Of a DNA stretch of 62,142 nt, positions 35,762 to 45,052 are shown piece by piece. A program made the translations under genes and the position numbers. The notes below the pieces were generated by a model. It saw only the letters and a list, made by a program, of their open reading frames with translations. It ran no database searches and was not told where the DNA came from. This DNA is from Rhodobacter capsulatus (GTDB lineage Bacteria > Pseudomonadota > Alphaproteobacteria > Rhodobacterales > Rhodobacteraceae), in NCBI RefSeq assembly GCF_005144475.1, contig NZ_SWJZ01000018.1, positions 1-62,142 on the forward strand, written 5' to 3'. Each line of letters starts with the position of its first letter. Within the stretch, counting starts at the first letter, position 1.

Positions 35762-36096
35762 GCGAGATCAGCTACGACGACTTCGCCAAGGTCGATATCC
35801 GCGTCGGCCGCATCGTCGACGTGCAGCCCTTCCCCGAGGCGCGCAAGGCCGCCTACAAGCTTTGGGTCGATTTCGGCCCGGACATCGGCGTGAAGAAATC
35901 TTCGGCGCAGGTGACGGCGCATTACACGCCGGAAACCCTGATGGGCCGGCAGGTTCTGGGCGTCGTCAACTTCCCGCCGCGCCAGATCGGGCCGTTCCGC
36001 TCCGAAGCTTTGGTGCTGGGCCTGCCCGATGAAACCGGCGCCGTGGTGCTGATCGGGCCGGGGCAAGAGGTGCCGCTCGGGGGAAGGATGTTCTGA
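35758..36096 (+). CDS. csaA: CsaA-type tRNA-binding-domain chaperone
   Basis: The 112-residue protein is a stand-alone OB fold of the EMAP/tRNA-binding type. FAKVDIRVGRIVDV, ARKAAYKLWVDFG, SSAQVTAHYTPETLMGRQVLGVVNFPPRQIGPF and SEALVLGLPDE match CsaA closely. Bacillus CsaA is a dimer with export-chaperone-like activity; its role here is unproven. The gene is sandwiched by overlaps on both sides (ATGA with proC, TGATG with the dehydrogenase). Confidence 0.93.
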   Translation: MSEISYDDFAKVDIRVGRIVDVQPFPEARKAAYKLWVDFGPDIGVKKSSAQVTAHYTPETLMGRQVLGVVNFPPRQIGPFRSEALVLGLPDETGAVVLIGPGQEVPLGGRMF

Positions 36097-37037
36097 TGCG
36101 GGTTCTGGTCACGCGGGCGCTGACGCCCAGGGTCGCGGCGATCCTGCGCGACGACTTCGCCGCCGAGTTTCGCACGATCGACGCGCCGATGACATTGGCC
36201 GAGGCGCAGGACGCGCTGGCCAACTATGACGCGGTGCTGCCGACCCTGGGCGATGCCTTGCGGGCCGAGGCCTTCACCGGCCCGATCCGCGCGAAATTGC
36301 TGACGAATTTCGGCGTCGGCGTGAACCATATCGACGTGGCGGCGGCCAAGGCGGCGGGGCTTGCGGTGACGAACACGCCCGGCGCCGTCACCGATGCCAC
36401 GGCCGATATCGCGATGACGCTTTTGCTGATGTCGGCGCGGCGCGCGTCGGAAGGCGAGCGGATGCTGCGGGCGGGCACCTGGACCGGCTGGGCGCCGACG
36501 CAGATGCTGGGCGCGCATGTGACGGGCAAGCGGCTGGGCATCATCGGCATGGGCCGGATCGGTCAGGCGGTGGCGCGGCGCGCCCATTTCGGCTTCGGCA
36601 TGCGGGTCGGCTATGCCGCGCGCAGCCCGAAGAGCCTTGATTTCCCGGCCCAACCGCTCCCCCTGCCCGATCTTCTGGCGCAATCGGATTTCGTCGTTCT
36701 GGCCGTGCCCGCAACGCCCGAGACGCGCCACATGATCGGCGCGGCGGAACTTGCCCTGATGCCCCCCCACGCGCATCTGATCAATGTCGCGCGCGGCGAT
36801 GTGGTCGATGAGGCCGCGCTGATCGAAGCCCTGCAGACGGGCCGGATCGGCGGCGCCGGGCTTGATGTTTACGAACGCGAGCCCATCGTCCCCCCGGCCC
36901 TGACCGCGCTTCAAAACGTCACGCTGCTGCCGCATCTGGGCACCGCGACCGAGGAGGTCCGCGATGCCATGGGGCTGATGGCGGTGGAAAATCTGCGCGC
37001 CTTCCGTGACGGCACGCCGCTGCCAAACCCTGTATGA
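36096..37037 (+). CDS. D-2-hydroxyacid dehydrogenase (glyoxylate/hydroxypyruvate reductase type)
   Basis: An NAD(P)H-dependent enzyme of 313 residues that interconverts 2-oxo and D-2-hydroxy acids. The nucleotide loop is GIIGMGRIGQ. The catalytic triad is visible as Arg in NVARGDVVDE, Glu in DVYEREP, and His in LLPHLGTAT. The form is closest to D-glycerate dehydrogenase. It follows csaA with a one-base overlap, so proC, csaA and this gene make a tightly coupled unit. Confidence 0.88.
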   Translation: MRVLVTRALTPRVAAILRDDFAAEFRTIDAPMTLAEAQDALANYDAVLPTLGDALRAEAFTGPIRAKLLTNFGVGVNHIDVAAAKAAGLAVTNTPGAVTDATADIAMTLLLMSARRASEGERMLRAGTWTGWAPTQMLGAHVTGKRLGIIGMGRIGQAVARRAHFGFGMRVGYAARSPKSLDFPAQPLPLPDLLAQSDFVVLAVPATPETRHMIGAAELALMPPHAHLINVARGDVVDEAALIEALQTGRIGGAGLDVYEREPIVPPALTALQNVTLLPHLGTATEEVRDAMGLMAVENLRAFRDGTPLPNPV

Positions 37038-37094
37038 AGGCTTGACGACAGCCGCGGCCCGGAAGAATTTGACCCCGACCCTGGGGGAGCCTTC

Positions 37095-38213
37095 ATGTAT
37101 CAGCCAGCCATCACCGCAACCGGCGTCTTCGTGCCGCCCGATGCGATTTCGAACGATGACCTTGTGGCCGCGTTCAACGCCTATGCCGACCGGTTCAACG
37201 CCGCGCATTCGGACCAGATCGCCGAAGGCGAGATGAGCCCGATCGAGCATTCCTCGTCCGAATTCATCCTGAAGGCCTCGGGGATCGAGAACCGCTATGT
37301 GATGGACCGCAAGGGCGTTCTGGACCCCGACCGGATGTATCCGGCGCTGCGGCAACGCTCTGACGACGAGCCCGGGATCATGGCGGAAATGGCCGTGGAC
37401 GCCTGCCAAAAGGCGCTGGCGAAGGCCGGGCGGACGGGGGCCGAGGTCGATCTGGTGATCTGCGCGGCGTCCAACATGGAACGCGCCTATCCGGCCGTCG
37501 CCATTGAAATTCAGCAGCTTCTGGGCGCCAGCGGCTTTGCCTTCGACATGAACGTCGCCTGTTCCTCGGCCACGTTCGGGATTCAGGCGGCCGCCGACAT
37601 GATCCGGGCGGGCTCGGTGCGGCGTGCGCTGGTGGTGAACCCGGAAATCACCTCGGGGCATCTGGAATGGCGCGACCGCGACTGCCATTTCATCTTCGGC
37701 GACGTGGCGACGGCGGTGCTGATCGAGCGGCAGGAAGATGCCGCGCAGGGCTTCGCGATCCGCTCGGTGAAATGCGCGACCGAGTTTTCCAACAACATCC
37801 GCAACAACAACGGCTTTTTGCGCCGCACCCGGCCCGACGGGCTGGCGGATCGGCGCGACATGCAATTCATGCAGGAGGGCCGCAAGGTCTTCAAGGAAGT
37901 GCTGCCGATGGTCTCGGCGCATATCCTGAGCCATCTGGACACCGAGGGCGTGGCGGCCAGCGATCTGAAGCGGCTCTGGCTGCATCAGGCGAACAAGACG
38001 ATGAACGATTTCATCGGCCGCAAGGTGCTGGGGCGCGATCCGGAACCGGGCGAGCAGCCGAACATCTTGCAGGAATTCGCCAATACCTCCTCGGCCGGGT
38101 CAATCATCGCCTTTGACCGGTTCTCGGATGACATGGCGCCGGGCGAGACCGGGCTGATCTGCTCTTTCGGCGCGGGCTATTCGGTCGGCTCGGTGATCGT
38201 GGAGCGGTTCTGA
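37095..38213 (+). CDS. Beta-ketoacyl-ACP synthase III-like condensing enzyme
   Basis: A thiolase-fold enzyme that condenses an acyl-CoA with malonyl-ACP or a related donor. The 372 residues carry the FabH triad: Cys156 in NVACSSATF, His in WLHQANKTMND, and Asn in FANTSSAGS. It is about 50 residues longer than housekeeping FabH, with an extended N-terminal part, so it may have a special acyl substrate. It starts 57 bases after the dehydrogenase gene. Confidence 0.85.
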   Translation: MYQPAITATGVFVPPDAISNDDLVAAFNAYADRFNAAHSDQIAEGEMSPIEHSSSEFILKASGIENRYVMDRKGVLDPDRMYPALRQRSDDEPGIMAEMAVDACQKALAKAGRTGAEVDLVICAASNMERAYPAVAIEIQQLLGASGFAFDMNVACSSATFGIQAAADMIRAGSVRRALVVNPEITSGHLEWRDRDCHFIFGDVATAVLIERQEDAAQGFAIRSVKCATEFSNNIRNNNGFLRRTRPDGLADRRDMQFMQEGRKVFKEVLPMVSAHILSHLDTEGVAASDLKRLWLHQANKTMNDFIGRKVLGRDPEPGEQPNILQEFANTSSAGSIIAFDRFSDDMAPGETGLICSFGAGYSVGSVIVERF

Positions 38214-38224
38214 AACAGCCGGTT

Positions 38225-38387
38225 CGGGCGGATCAGGAAAGGCACCGCCTTTCCCCGCCCGTCGGTGCGACGCCATCCCAAGACCGTTTGCCCCAAGCCC
38301 GAACAAAGGCCGGCGCCCGACCCGGCGGGCGAGAAGCGCCCGCCGAGGGCGGGGCGGGCGCTGGCCGGGACGCTTTGGCGTCCGGCC
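38225..38387. terminator. Hairpin-rich spacer between the KAS III and gcvP genes
   Basis: A nested stem (38225-38261: CGGGCG with CGCCCG around GGAAAGG with CCTTTCC) follows the KAS III stop. A stem of GGCGGGC with GCCCGCC comes after it, then GGCCGG(G)ACGC with GCGTCCGGCC (38363-38387). The two genes converge, and these probably end both transcripts. No gene is seen in the 233-base spacer. Confidence 0.6.
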
Positions 38388-38446
38388 TGACAAGGGGACA
38401 GGATACGCATGGCCGAGGCACGGGCCTCGGCCAAGACGGGCAGCTC

Positions 38447-41281
38447 TTATTCCGCCGCCCAGTCCGCCACCGGCGGGCAGGTGCAGACCAGATTCCGGTC
38501 GCCATAGACGTTGTCGACACGCCCCACCGGCGGCCAATACTTGTCGACGCGGAAGGCCCCGGGCGGGAAACAGCCCTGCTCGCGCGAGTATTTCCGATCC
38601 CATTCCGCCACCAGATCCTCGACCGTATGCGGCGCGTGATGCAGCGGGCTGTCCTCGGCGGCAATCCGGCCCTCGGCCACGTCGCGCACTTCTTCCCGAA
38701 TGGCCAGCATCGCGGTGATGAAGCGGTCGATCTCGGCCTTGGTCTCGCTTTCCGTGGGTTCGACCATCAGCGTCCCCGCCACCGGCCAGCTCATCGTCGG
38801 CGCGTGAAAGCCGTTGTCGATCAACCGCTTGGCGATGTCATCCACGGTCACGCCCACTTCGGCAAAGGGGCGGGTGTCCAGGATGCATTCATGCGCCACC
38901 CGGCCCCGGTTGCCCATGAAGAGGATCGGGTATTCAGACTTCAGCCGCGCCGCGATGTAGTTGGCGTTCAAGATCGCCACGCGGGTCGCCTGCGCCAGAC
39001 CCTCGCCCCCCATCATCAGGCAATAAGCCCAGGAAATCAAAAGGATGGACGCCGAGCCATAGGGCGCGGCAGACACCGCCCCGGCCTTGCCGTCGGTCTC
39101 CACATGGCCGGGCAGATAGGGCGCCAGATGCGCCTTGACCCCGATCGGCCCCATGCCGGGACCGCCGCCGCCATGCGGAATGGCAAAGGTCTTGTGCAGG
39201 TTCAAATGGCTCACGTCCGAGCCGCATTCGCCCGGCTTCACCAGCCCGACCAGCGCATTCATGTTCGCGCCGTCCATATAGACCTGCCCGCCAAAGCGAT
39301 GGGTGATCGCGCAGATCTCCTTCACCGTTTCCTCAAACACGCCATGGGTCGAGGGATAGGTGATCATGCAGGCCGCCAGCCGATCCCCCGCCTGTGCCGC
39401 CTTGTCGGCGAAATCCTCAAGATCCACGTCGCCATTCGGCGCGGATTTGACCACGACCACCTTCATCCCCGCCATCGCCGCCGAGGCCGGGTTGGTGCCA
39501 TGCGCCGAAACCGGGATCAGACAGACATCGCGTTGGCCCTCGCCGCGGGCGCGGTGATAGGCGGCAATCGTCATCAGCCCGGCATATTCGCCCTGCGCGC
39601 CGGAATTCGGCTGCATCGAGAACGCGTCATAGCCGGTGATTTCGCACAGCTTCGCCGTCAGATCCGCGATCATCTCGGCATAGCCGCCCGCCTGATCGGC
39701 CGGAACGAAGGGGTGCAACGAGTTGTAACGATGCCAGGTCAGCGGCGCCATTTCCGCCGCGGCATTGAGCTTCATCGTGCAAGACCCCAAGGGGATCATC
39801 GCCCGGTCGAGCGCCAGATCGCGGTCCGAAAGCCGCCGCATGTAGCGCATCATTTCCGACTCGGCGCGGTTCATCTGAAAGACCGGATGCGTCAGATAGT
39901 CGGTTTCGCGCAGCATTTCCGCCGGGAAGCCAAGGGTTTGCCCCATCTCCGGCACGGATTTGATGCCGAAACTGTCCAGAAGCCGCACCAGCACGTCTTC
40001 ATCGGTCAGCTCGTCGATCGAGATGCCGACGCGCCCCTCGCCCACCTTGCGCAGGTTGATCCCGTGTTGGCGCGCGGCGGCCATGATGCCCTGCTGCCCC
40101 ACGCCCACCCGCACGGTGATCGTGTCGAAAAACGCCTGCGGCGCCACATCGGCGCCCGCGGCCACCAGCGCATCGCGCACCCGCACGGCGTTCAGATGCA
40201 CCCGCTCGGCAATCGCGCGCAGACCCTTCGGCCCGTGGAAGACCGCGTAGAAGCTGGCGATGACGGCCAGAAGCGCCTGCGCCGTGCAGACGTTCGAGGT
40301 CGCCTTTTCGCGCCGGATATGCTGTTCACGCGTTTGCAGCGACAGCCGGTAGGCCTTGTTGCCGCGCGCGTCGATCGACACGCCGACAATCCGCCCCGGC
40401 ATCGTGCGCTTCAAGGAATCGCGGCAGGACATGAAGGCCGCATGCGGACCGCCAAAACCCATCGGCACGCCAAAGCGCTGCGCCGATCCGACCGCAATAT
40501 CGGCCCCCATCGCGCCCGGTTCCTTCAGCAGGCACAAAGCCAAAAGGTCGGTCGCCACCACCGCGATCGCCCCCGCCGCATGCAGCATCGCGATGTAATC
40601 GGTGAAGTCGCGGACATGGCCATAGGTGCCCGGATACTGGAAAATCGCCCCGAAAACTGCATCGGGCACCAGCTCGTCGGGCTGGCCCTTGACGATCTCG
40701 ATCCCGAACGGTGCGGCCCGGGTTTCGAGCACCGCCACCGTCTGCGGATGCAGGTTGAGATCGACAAAGAACGCCCGCGCCTTCGACTTGGCAGAGCGTT
40801 CCGCCATCATCATCGCCTCGGCCGCGGCCGTCGCCTCGTCAAGCAGGCTGGCATTCGCCACCGGCAGCCCGGTCAGATCGGCGACCATGGTCTGATAGTT
40901 CAACAAAGCCTCCAGCCGGCCTTGCGCGATTTCCGGCTGATAGGGCGTGTAGGCGGTATACCAGGCCGGGTTTTCCAGCACGTTGCGCTGGATCGCGGGC
41001 GGCGTCGCGGTGCCATAATAGCCCTGCCCGATCAGCGAGGTCATCACGGCATTCTTTTTCTGCACCTCGCGCAGCTTGTCGTGCAGCTCGTGCTCGGTCA
41101 TCGGCGGCCAGGACAGCGGCGCCGCCTGACGGATCGCCTGCGGCACCGTCTCGTCGATCAGCGCGTCGAGGCTTTGCACCCCCACCACCTTGAGCATCTC
41201 CGCCATCTCGGACGGGCTTGGCCCGATGTGGCGGCGGTTGGCGAAATCGTAAGGGTCGTAATCGGTGGGGGCGAAGCTCAT
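38447..41281 (-). CDS. gcvP: Glycine dehydrogenase (decarboxylating), P-protein
   Basis: GcvP decarboxylates glycine and loads the aminomethyl group on GcvH. The 944-residue PLP enzyme is a fused alpha-beta form. It begins [14 protein letters not shown]. The PLP-binding lysine is in [16 protein letters not shown], and [10 protein letters not shown]-like [13 protein letters not shown] marks the middle. The ATG at 41281 gives [13 protein letters not shown], and an ATG 11 codons upstream is less likely. It is the last gene of gcvTHP and follows gcvH by 13 bases. Confidence 0.96.
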   Translation of the reverse strand: MSFAPTDYDPYDFANRRHIGPSPSEMAEMLKVVGVQSLDALIDETVPQAIRQAAPLSWPPMTEHELHDKLREVQKKNAVMTSLIGQGYYGTATPPAIQRNVLENPAWYTAYTPYQPEIAQGRLEALLNYQTMVADLTGLPVANASLLDEATAAAEAMMMAERSAKSKARAFFVDLNLHPQTVAVLETRAAPFGIEIVKGQPDELVPDAVFGAIFQYPGTYGHVRDFTDYIAMLHAAGAIAVVATDLLALCLLKEPGAMGADIAVGSAQRFGVPMGFGGPHAAFMSCRDSLKRTMPGRIVGVSIDARGNKAYRLSLQTREQHIRREKATSNVCTAQALLAVIASFYAVFHGPKGLRAIAERVHLNAVRVRDALVAAGADVAPQAFFDTITVRVGVGQQGIMAAARQHGINLRKVGEGRVGISIDELTDEDVLVRLLDSFGIKSVPEMGQTLGFPAEMLRETDYLTHPVFQMNRAESEMMRYMRRLSDRDLALDRAMIPLGSCTMKLNAAAEMAPLTWHRYNSLHPFVPADQAGGYAEMIADLTAKLCEITGYDAFSMQPNSGAQGEYAGLMTIAAYHRARGEGQRDVCLIPVSAHGTNPASAAMAGMKVVVVKSAPNGDVDLEDFADKAAQAGDRLAACMITYPSTHGVFEETVKEICAITHRFGGQVYMDGANMNALVGLVKPGECGSDVSHLNLHKTFAIPHGGGGPGMGPIGVKAHLAPYLPGHVETDGKAGAVSAAPYGSASILLISWAYCLMMGGEGLAQATRVAILNANYIAARLKSEYPILFMGNRGRVAHECILDTRPFAEVGVTVDDIAKRLIDNGFHAPTMSWPVAGTLMVEPTESETKAEIDRFITAMLAIREEVRDVAEGRIAAEDSPLHHAPHTVEDLVAEWDRKYSREQGCFPPGAFRVDKYWPPVGRVDNVYGDRNLVCTCPPVADWAAE

Positions 41282-41294
41282 GTTTTTACTCGAT

Positions 41295-41657
41295 TTATCC
41301 GATAAAGTCCTCATAGGCGCCCGCGGACATGTAGTCCTCGACCGCCGCCAGATCGGCGACCTTCATCTTGAAGAACCAGGCCTCCATCGGCTTTTCATTC
41401 ACCAGCGCGGGGGTGTCGGGCAGCGCCTCGTTCACTTCGACGATCTCGCCTGCAAGCGGCGCCAGAATGTCGGAGGCGGCCTTGACCGATTCGATCACCG
41501 AGACCTCGTCGCCCTTTTCGACCTTGCGGCCCACCTCGGGCAGCTCGACGAAGACCACATCGCCCAGCTGCTCGCTGGCATGTTCGGTGATGCCGACGAC
41601 GACAAGGTCGCCCTCGACGCGCAGCCATTCGTGTTCGGGGGTGTAACGGATCGCCAT
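41295..41657 (-). CDS. gcvH: Glycine cleavage system H protein
   Basis: GcvH is the lipoylated carrier that shuttles the aminomethyl group between GcvP, GcvT and the L protein. The 120 residues contain [13 protein letters not shown] at the start and the lipoylation site in ESVKAASDI (Lys59). A clear AGGAG precedes the ATG. It lies between gcvT and gcvP in the operon. Confidence 0.97.
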   Translation of the reverse strand: MAIRYTPEHEWLRVEGDLVVVGITEHASEQLGDVVFVELPEVGRKVEKGDEVSVIESVKAASDILAPLAGEIVEVNEALPDTPALVNEKPMEAWFFKMKVADLAAVEDYMSAGAYEDFIG

Positions 41658-41666
41658 CGTTGGCTC

Positions 41667-42776
41667 CTATCGCTTGTAGCTGGTGGGATGGAAAGGCAGG
41701 TCGGTAACGCGGGCGGGCAGCCGCTTGCCGCGGACCTCGCCGTAAACGGTGGCGCCGGGGGCCAGACCCGCGGGCAGGAAGGCCATCGCCATCGGCCCGT
41801 CGATCGAGGGGCCAAAGCCGCCCGAGGTGACCCGGCCGATCGGGCTGCCGCCCGCGGCTTCGGCATAGATCTCAACACCTTCGCGCATCGGCGCCCGGCC
41901 CTCGGGGCGCAGGCCGATGCGCTTGCGGGCGGGGCCTGCGGTCAATTCCGAAAGGATGCGGTCGGCGCCCGGAAAGCCGCCTTCGCGCGCGCCACCGCTG
42001 CGCCGGGCCTTCTGGATCGCCCAGGCGAGCCCGGCCTCGACCGGCGAGGTTTCGGTGTCGATGTCATGGCCGTAAAGCGGCATCCCGGCTTCAAGCCGCA
42101 GGCTGTCGCGCGCGCCAAGGCCGATCGGTTCCACCTCCGGCATCGCCAGAAGCGCGCGGGCAAAGCCCTCGATCACGCTTTCGGGGACCGAAATTTCAAA
42201 GCCGTCCTCGCCGGTATAGCCCGAGCGCGAGACCCACAGATCGACGCCCTCCCAAACGAAGCGCGCGGTGTCCATGAACCGCATCGCGGCGACGCCGGGG
42301 ACCAACCGCGCCAGCGCGGTTTCCGCCAGCGGGCCTTGCAGCGCCAGCAGGCCCCGCCCCTCGACCACGGTCACGCCCGGCACATGGGCGCGCAGATGCG
42401 CGATGTCGGCCTCGGCCATCGCGGCATTGACGACCAGAAACAGATGATCGCCGCGGTTCGCCACCATCAGATCATCCAGAATCCCGCCCGCGGCATTGGT
42501 GAACATCGCATAACGCTGCCGGTTCAGCCCCAGCCCGGCGATATCGACCGGCACCAAAGCCTCCAGCGCCGCCACCGCTTCGATCGGCAGGATCACCTGC
42601 CCCATATGGCTGACGTCGAACAGCCCGGCCGCGGCGCGGCTGTGCAGATGCTCTTTCAGCACCCCCATCGGATATTGCACGGGCATGTCCCAGCCCGCAA
42701 AGGGGACCATCTTCGCCCCCAATTCCACATGCAGATTGCAAAGCGCCGTGCGCTTCAAGCCCGTATCCCCGGCCAT
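41667..42776 (-). CDS. gcvT: Aminomethyltransferase, glycine cleavage T protein
   Basis: GcvT transfers the methylene group from GcvH to tetrahydrofolate, releasing ammonia. The 369-residue protein begins RTALCNLHVELGAKMVPFAGW. It has LFDVSHMGQV and YTGEDGFEI, which contribute to folate binding. The start at 42776 gives the family N-terminus; the reading upstream runs into the riboswitch. It is the first gene of gcvTHP, with a glycine riboswitch in its leader. Confidence 0.96.
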   Translation of the reverse strand: MAGDTGLKRTALCNLHVELGAKMVPFAGWDMPVQYPMGVLKEHLHSRAAAGLFDVSHMGQVILPIEAVAALEALVPVDIAGLGLNRQRYAMFTNAAGGILDDLMVANRGDHLFLVVNAAMAEADIAHLRAHVPGVTVVEGRGLLALQGPLAETALARLVPGVAAMRFMDTARFVWEGVDLWVSRSGYTGEDGFEISVPESVIEGFARALLAMPEVEPIGLGARDSLRLEAGMPLYGHDIDTETSPVEAGLAWAIQKARRSGGAREGGFPGADRILSELTAGPARKRIGLRPEGRAPMREGVEIYAEAAGGSPIGRVTSGGFGPSIDGPMAMAFLPAGLAPGATVYGEVRGKRLPARVTDLPFHPTSYKR

Positions 42777-42830
42777 CGCATCCCCCAAGCCGGAAACCCG
42801 GCACCGAATCCCTGGACTTTCGTCCGCTCG

Positions 42831-43000
42831 ATGCCCCCCCTGTCCCTGCCTGTCGGCGCCTGAGATCGTTATCCCTTCGGCGGACCCGTTTCGGGTCACT
42901 CTCCAGAGTTCTTTGTCAGAACGGTCCTTTTGCCTGAGAGTTTACCGGGGCGGTTGCTCCTTCGGCCCTGACCTTGCGGCCAGCGTCTCCCGATCCTGAC
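42831..43000 (-). ncRNA. Tandem glycine riboswitch in the gcvT leader
   Basis: The first aptamer contains GCCGAAGGAGCAA (minus strand, 42966-42954) and CTCTCAGGCAAAAGGACCG (42940-42922). A linker stem CTCTGGAGAG (42908-42899) follows, then a second aptamer with CCGCCGAAGGGATAACGA (42883-42866), CTCAGGC (42864-42858) and GGGACAGG. These are the conserved cores of the cooperative glycine riboswitch, which turns gcv expression on when glycine is high. About 55 bases remain to the gcvT ATG for the expression platform. Confidence 0.9.
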
Positions 43001-43006
43001 GCCCCT

Positions 43007-43036
43007 GATCTAGCCCGTCGTGCGACACTCTGGCAA
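43007..43036 (-). promoter_or_regulatory. Probable gcvTHP promoter
   Basis: On the minus strand TTGCCA (43036-43031) is followed after 18 bases by TAGATC (43012-43007). The implied start at about 43000 is exactly where the riboswitch RNA should begin. Confidence 0.5.
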
Positions 43037-43094
43037 GAGGGAAAAACAAATCCGACGCTTCCGCGATAAAATCCGACACCTTCGCGCCAGAGCA

Positions 43095-43120
43095 ACAAAA
43101 AAGGGCCGGAAAACCGGCCC
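43095..43120 (-). terminator. Rho-independent terminator of gltX
   Basis: On the minus strand a perfect GGGCCGG-TTTT-CCGGCCC hairpin (43120-43103) is followed by TTTTTTGTTG. It lies downstream of the gltX stop and the dispersed element, and ahead of the gcvT promoter. Confidence 0.85.
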
Positions 43121-43124
43121 CCCC

Positions 43125-43171
43125 TTTATCTTGCCCCAAATATCCCGGGGGTCTGGGGGCAGCGCCCCCAG
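43125..43171 (-). repeat. Dispersed 3'-end element after gltX
   Basis: A hairpin CTGGGGGC-AGC-GCCCCCAG (43171-43153) is followed on the minus strand by CCCCGGGATATTTG-N3-CAAGATAAA (43150-43125). The order and orientation match gltX, whose stop is 4 bases away. A true T-run terminator comes next, so the element itself is not the only terminator here. Confidence 0.75.
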
Positions 43172-43174
43172 CCG

Positions 43175-44503
43175 TCACGCCTTGGCGCGGACCTTCTGCA
43201 TCAGCGGCATCAGATCGGCCATCTCCGGCCCATGCGCCTGACCGGTCAAGGCCTTGCGCAGCGGCATGAAGAGCCCCTTGCCCTTGCGGCCCGTGGCGTC
43301 CTTGACCGCGGCGGTCCAGGCGGCCCAGCTATCCTTGGCAAAGGGCAGATCGGGCAGAAGCGCCAAAGCCACGGCGACGAATTCGGCATCTTCCGGGTCG
43401 ATCACCGCCTCGGCGCCCTCGATCACCAGCTCGGCCCAATGCGCCAGATCCGAGAGTTTGTCGATGTTCTTCGAGGCGACGGCCCAGAAGTCGCGCGCCA
43501 GATGCGGCGGGATGCCCAGCTTGCGGATCTCGTCTTCGACCCTCTCGAAGGGCAGATGCTGGTTGCGCGCCCGCGTCAGCGGGATCAGATCTTCGGGGTC
43601 GAATTTCGTCGGCGCCGCGCCGAATTGCGACAGATCGAAGCCCTCGGCGATCTCGTCGAGGCTCATCCGCAGCTCGACCGGCTGGCTCGATCCGAGCCGC
43701 GCCATCAGGCTCAACAACGCCTCGGGCGCAATGCCATTCGCCCGCAGATCGCGGATCGAGAGCGTGCCAAGCCGTTTCGACAGCTCCTCGCCCTTGGCGC
43801 CGGTCAGCAGCGAATGGTGCGCGAAACTCGGCGGCACGCCGCCCAGCGCTTCCATGATCTGGATCTGCGTCGCGGTGTTCGTCACATGGTCGGCGCCGCG
43901 CACGATATGGGTCACACCCATCTGGATGTCATCGACCGAGGAGGCGAAGGTATAAAGCACCTGCCCGTCGGCCTTGATCAGCACCGGGTCCGAGACAGAG
44001 GCCGCATCGATCGAAATGTCGCCGATGATGCCATCATGCCATTCGATCCGGGTCTGATCGAGCAGGAAGCGCCAGTAGCCGTCGCGGCCCTCCTCGCGCA
44101 GCCGCGCCTTGTCCTCGGCCGACAGTTTCAGCGCCGCGCGGTCATAGACCGGGGGCTTGTGCATGTTCAGCAGTTTCTTGCGCTTCAGGTCAAGCTCGGT
44201 CGGGCTTTCGAAACATTCGTAGAACCGCCCCACCCCGCGCAGGCTTTCCGCCGCCGCCTCGTAGCGGTCAAAGCGCGCCGACTGGCGTTCCTCGCGGTCC
44301 CAGGTCAGGCCCAGCCATTCCAGATCCGCTTTCAGCGCGTCCACATATTCCTGCTTCGAGCGTTCCTGATCGGTATCGTCGATGCGCAGGATGAAGGTGC
44401 CGCCGGCCTTGCGGGCGACAAGATAGTTCATCAGCGCGGTGCGCAGGTTTCCGACATGGATATAGCCGGTCGGCGAGGGGGCAAAGCGGGTAACGACGGT
44501 CAT
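43175..44503 (-). CDS. gltX: Glutamyl-tRNA synthetase
   Basis: GltX charges tRNA-Glu with glutamate. The 442-residue class I synthetase has the HIGH-box variant in SPTGYIHVGNLRT (16-19 HVGN), RIDDTDQERSKQEY, and the KMSKS-box variant ELSKRLG. The C-terminal anticodon-binding half is helical. It is shorter than E. coli GltX (471) but within the alphaproteobacterial range. The ATG at 44503 begins exactly at the family N-terminus. Many alphaproteobacteria have two gltX genes; which one this is cannot be told. Confidence 0.94.
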   Translation of the reverse strand: MTVVTRFAPSPTGYIHVGNLRTALMNYLVARKAGGTFILRIDDTDQERSKQEYVDALKADLEWLGLTWDREERQSARFDRYEAAAESLRGVGRFYECFESPTELDLKRKKLLNMHKPPVYDRAALKLSAEDKARLREEGRDGYWRFLLDQTRIEWHDGIIGDISIDAASVSDPVLIKADGQVLYTFASSVDDIQMGVTHIVRGADHVTNTATQIQIMEALGGVPPSFAHHSLLTGAKGEELSKRLGTLSIRDLRANGIAPEALLSLMARLGSSQPVELRMSLDEIAEGFDLSQFGAAPTKFDPEDLIPLTRARNQHLPFERVEDEIRKLGIPPHLARDFWAVASKNIDKLSDLAHWAELVIEGAEAVIDPEDAEFVAVALALLPDLPFAKDSWAAWTAAVKDATGRKGKGLFMPLRKALTGQAHGPEMADLMPLMQKVRAKA

Positions 44504-44603
44504 CGGGCTCTCCTGTAGACCTTCTGCTCTTTCACAGGCGGGGCGTTTTGTCCATATCTGGCAGGGGGAACCCCGCCCGCGCGGGAATGAAGGAGCCGTG
44601 AAG

Positions 44604-45008
44604 ATGCTGCGATGGACCGGCCGCGAGGCGCCAAGCCTTGCCGAGATCGAGGCGATGGCGGAAGCCGCCCGCGCCGCCCTGCCCGAGGCGTTCCGCGCCC
44701 CCGCCGCCGCGGTGGTGCTGCGGGTCGAGGATTTCGCCGCCGATGCGGTGCTGGACGACATGCAGATCGAAGACCCGTTCGAGCTGACCGGGCTTTACGA
44801 GGGCGTGCCGCTGACGGAGAAATCGGTCTTCGACCCCAGCGGGCCGGATGTGATCTGGCTGTTCCGCCGTCCGATCCTGGATGAATGGGTCGGGCGCGGC
44901 GATGTGGCGCTTGATGCGCTGGTGGCGCATGTCTTCGTGCACGAACTGGCGCATCATTTCGGCTGGTCGGATGACGATATCGCCCGCATCGACCGCTGGT
45001 GGGAGTGA
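44604..45008 (+). CDS. Small zincin-like metallopeptidase (Zincin_1/DUF1025 family)
   Basis: The 134-residue soluble protein has a C-terminal HELAHHFGWSDDDIARID motif, with zinc ligands His113 and His117, catalytic Glu114, and a third ligand probably in the following acidic stretch. This HExxH-xx-GxxD form marks the minimal Zincin_1 family. The natural substrate is unknown. The ATG at 44604 sits 8 bases after GGAG; a GTG two codons earlier is too close to it. It is divergent from gltX. Confidence 0.85.
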   Translation: MLRWTGREAPSLAEIEAMAEAARAALPEAFRAPAAAVVLRVEDFAADAVLDDMQIEDPFELTGLYEGVPLTEKSVFDPSGPDVIWLFRRPILDEWVGRGDVALDALVAHVFVHELAHHFGWSDDDIARIDRWWE

Positions 45009-45052
45009 ACGGGGCCGCCCGGCCGGACCGCCCCGCTGTCGCTTTGCGCCGT

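Noticed and set aside
38288-41305. A 1005-codon open frame on the plus strand opposite gcvP
   Set aside because: It is Arg/His/Gln-rich shadow sequence without motifs, whereas the minus strand encodes full-length GcvP with its PLP site.
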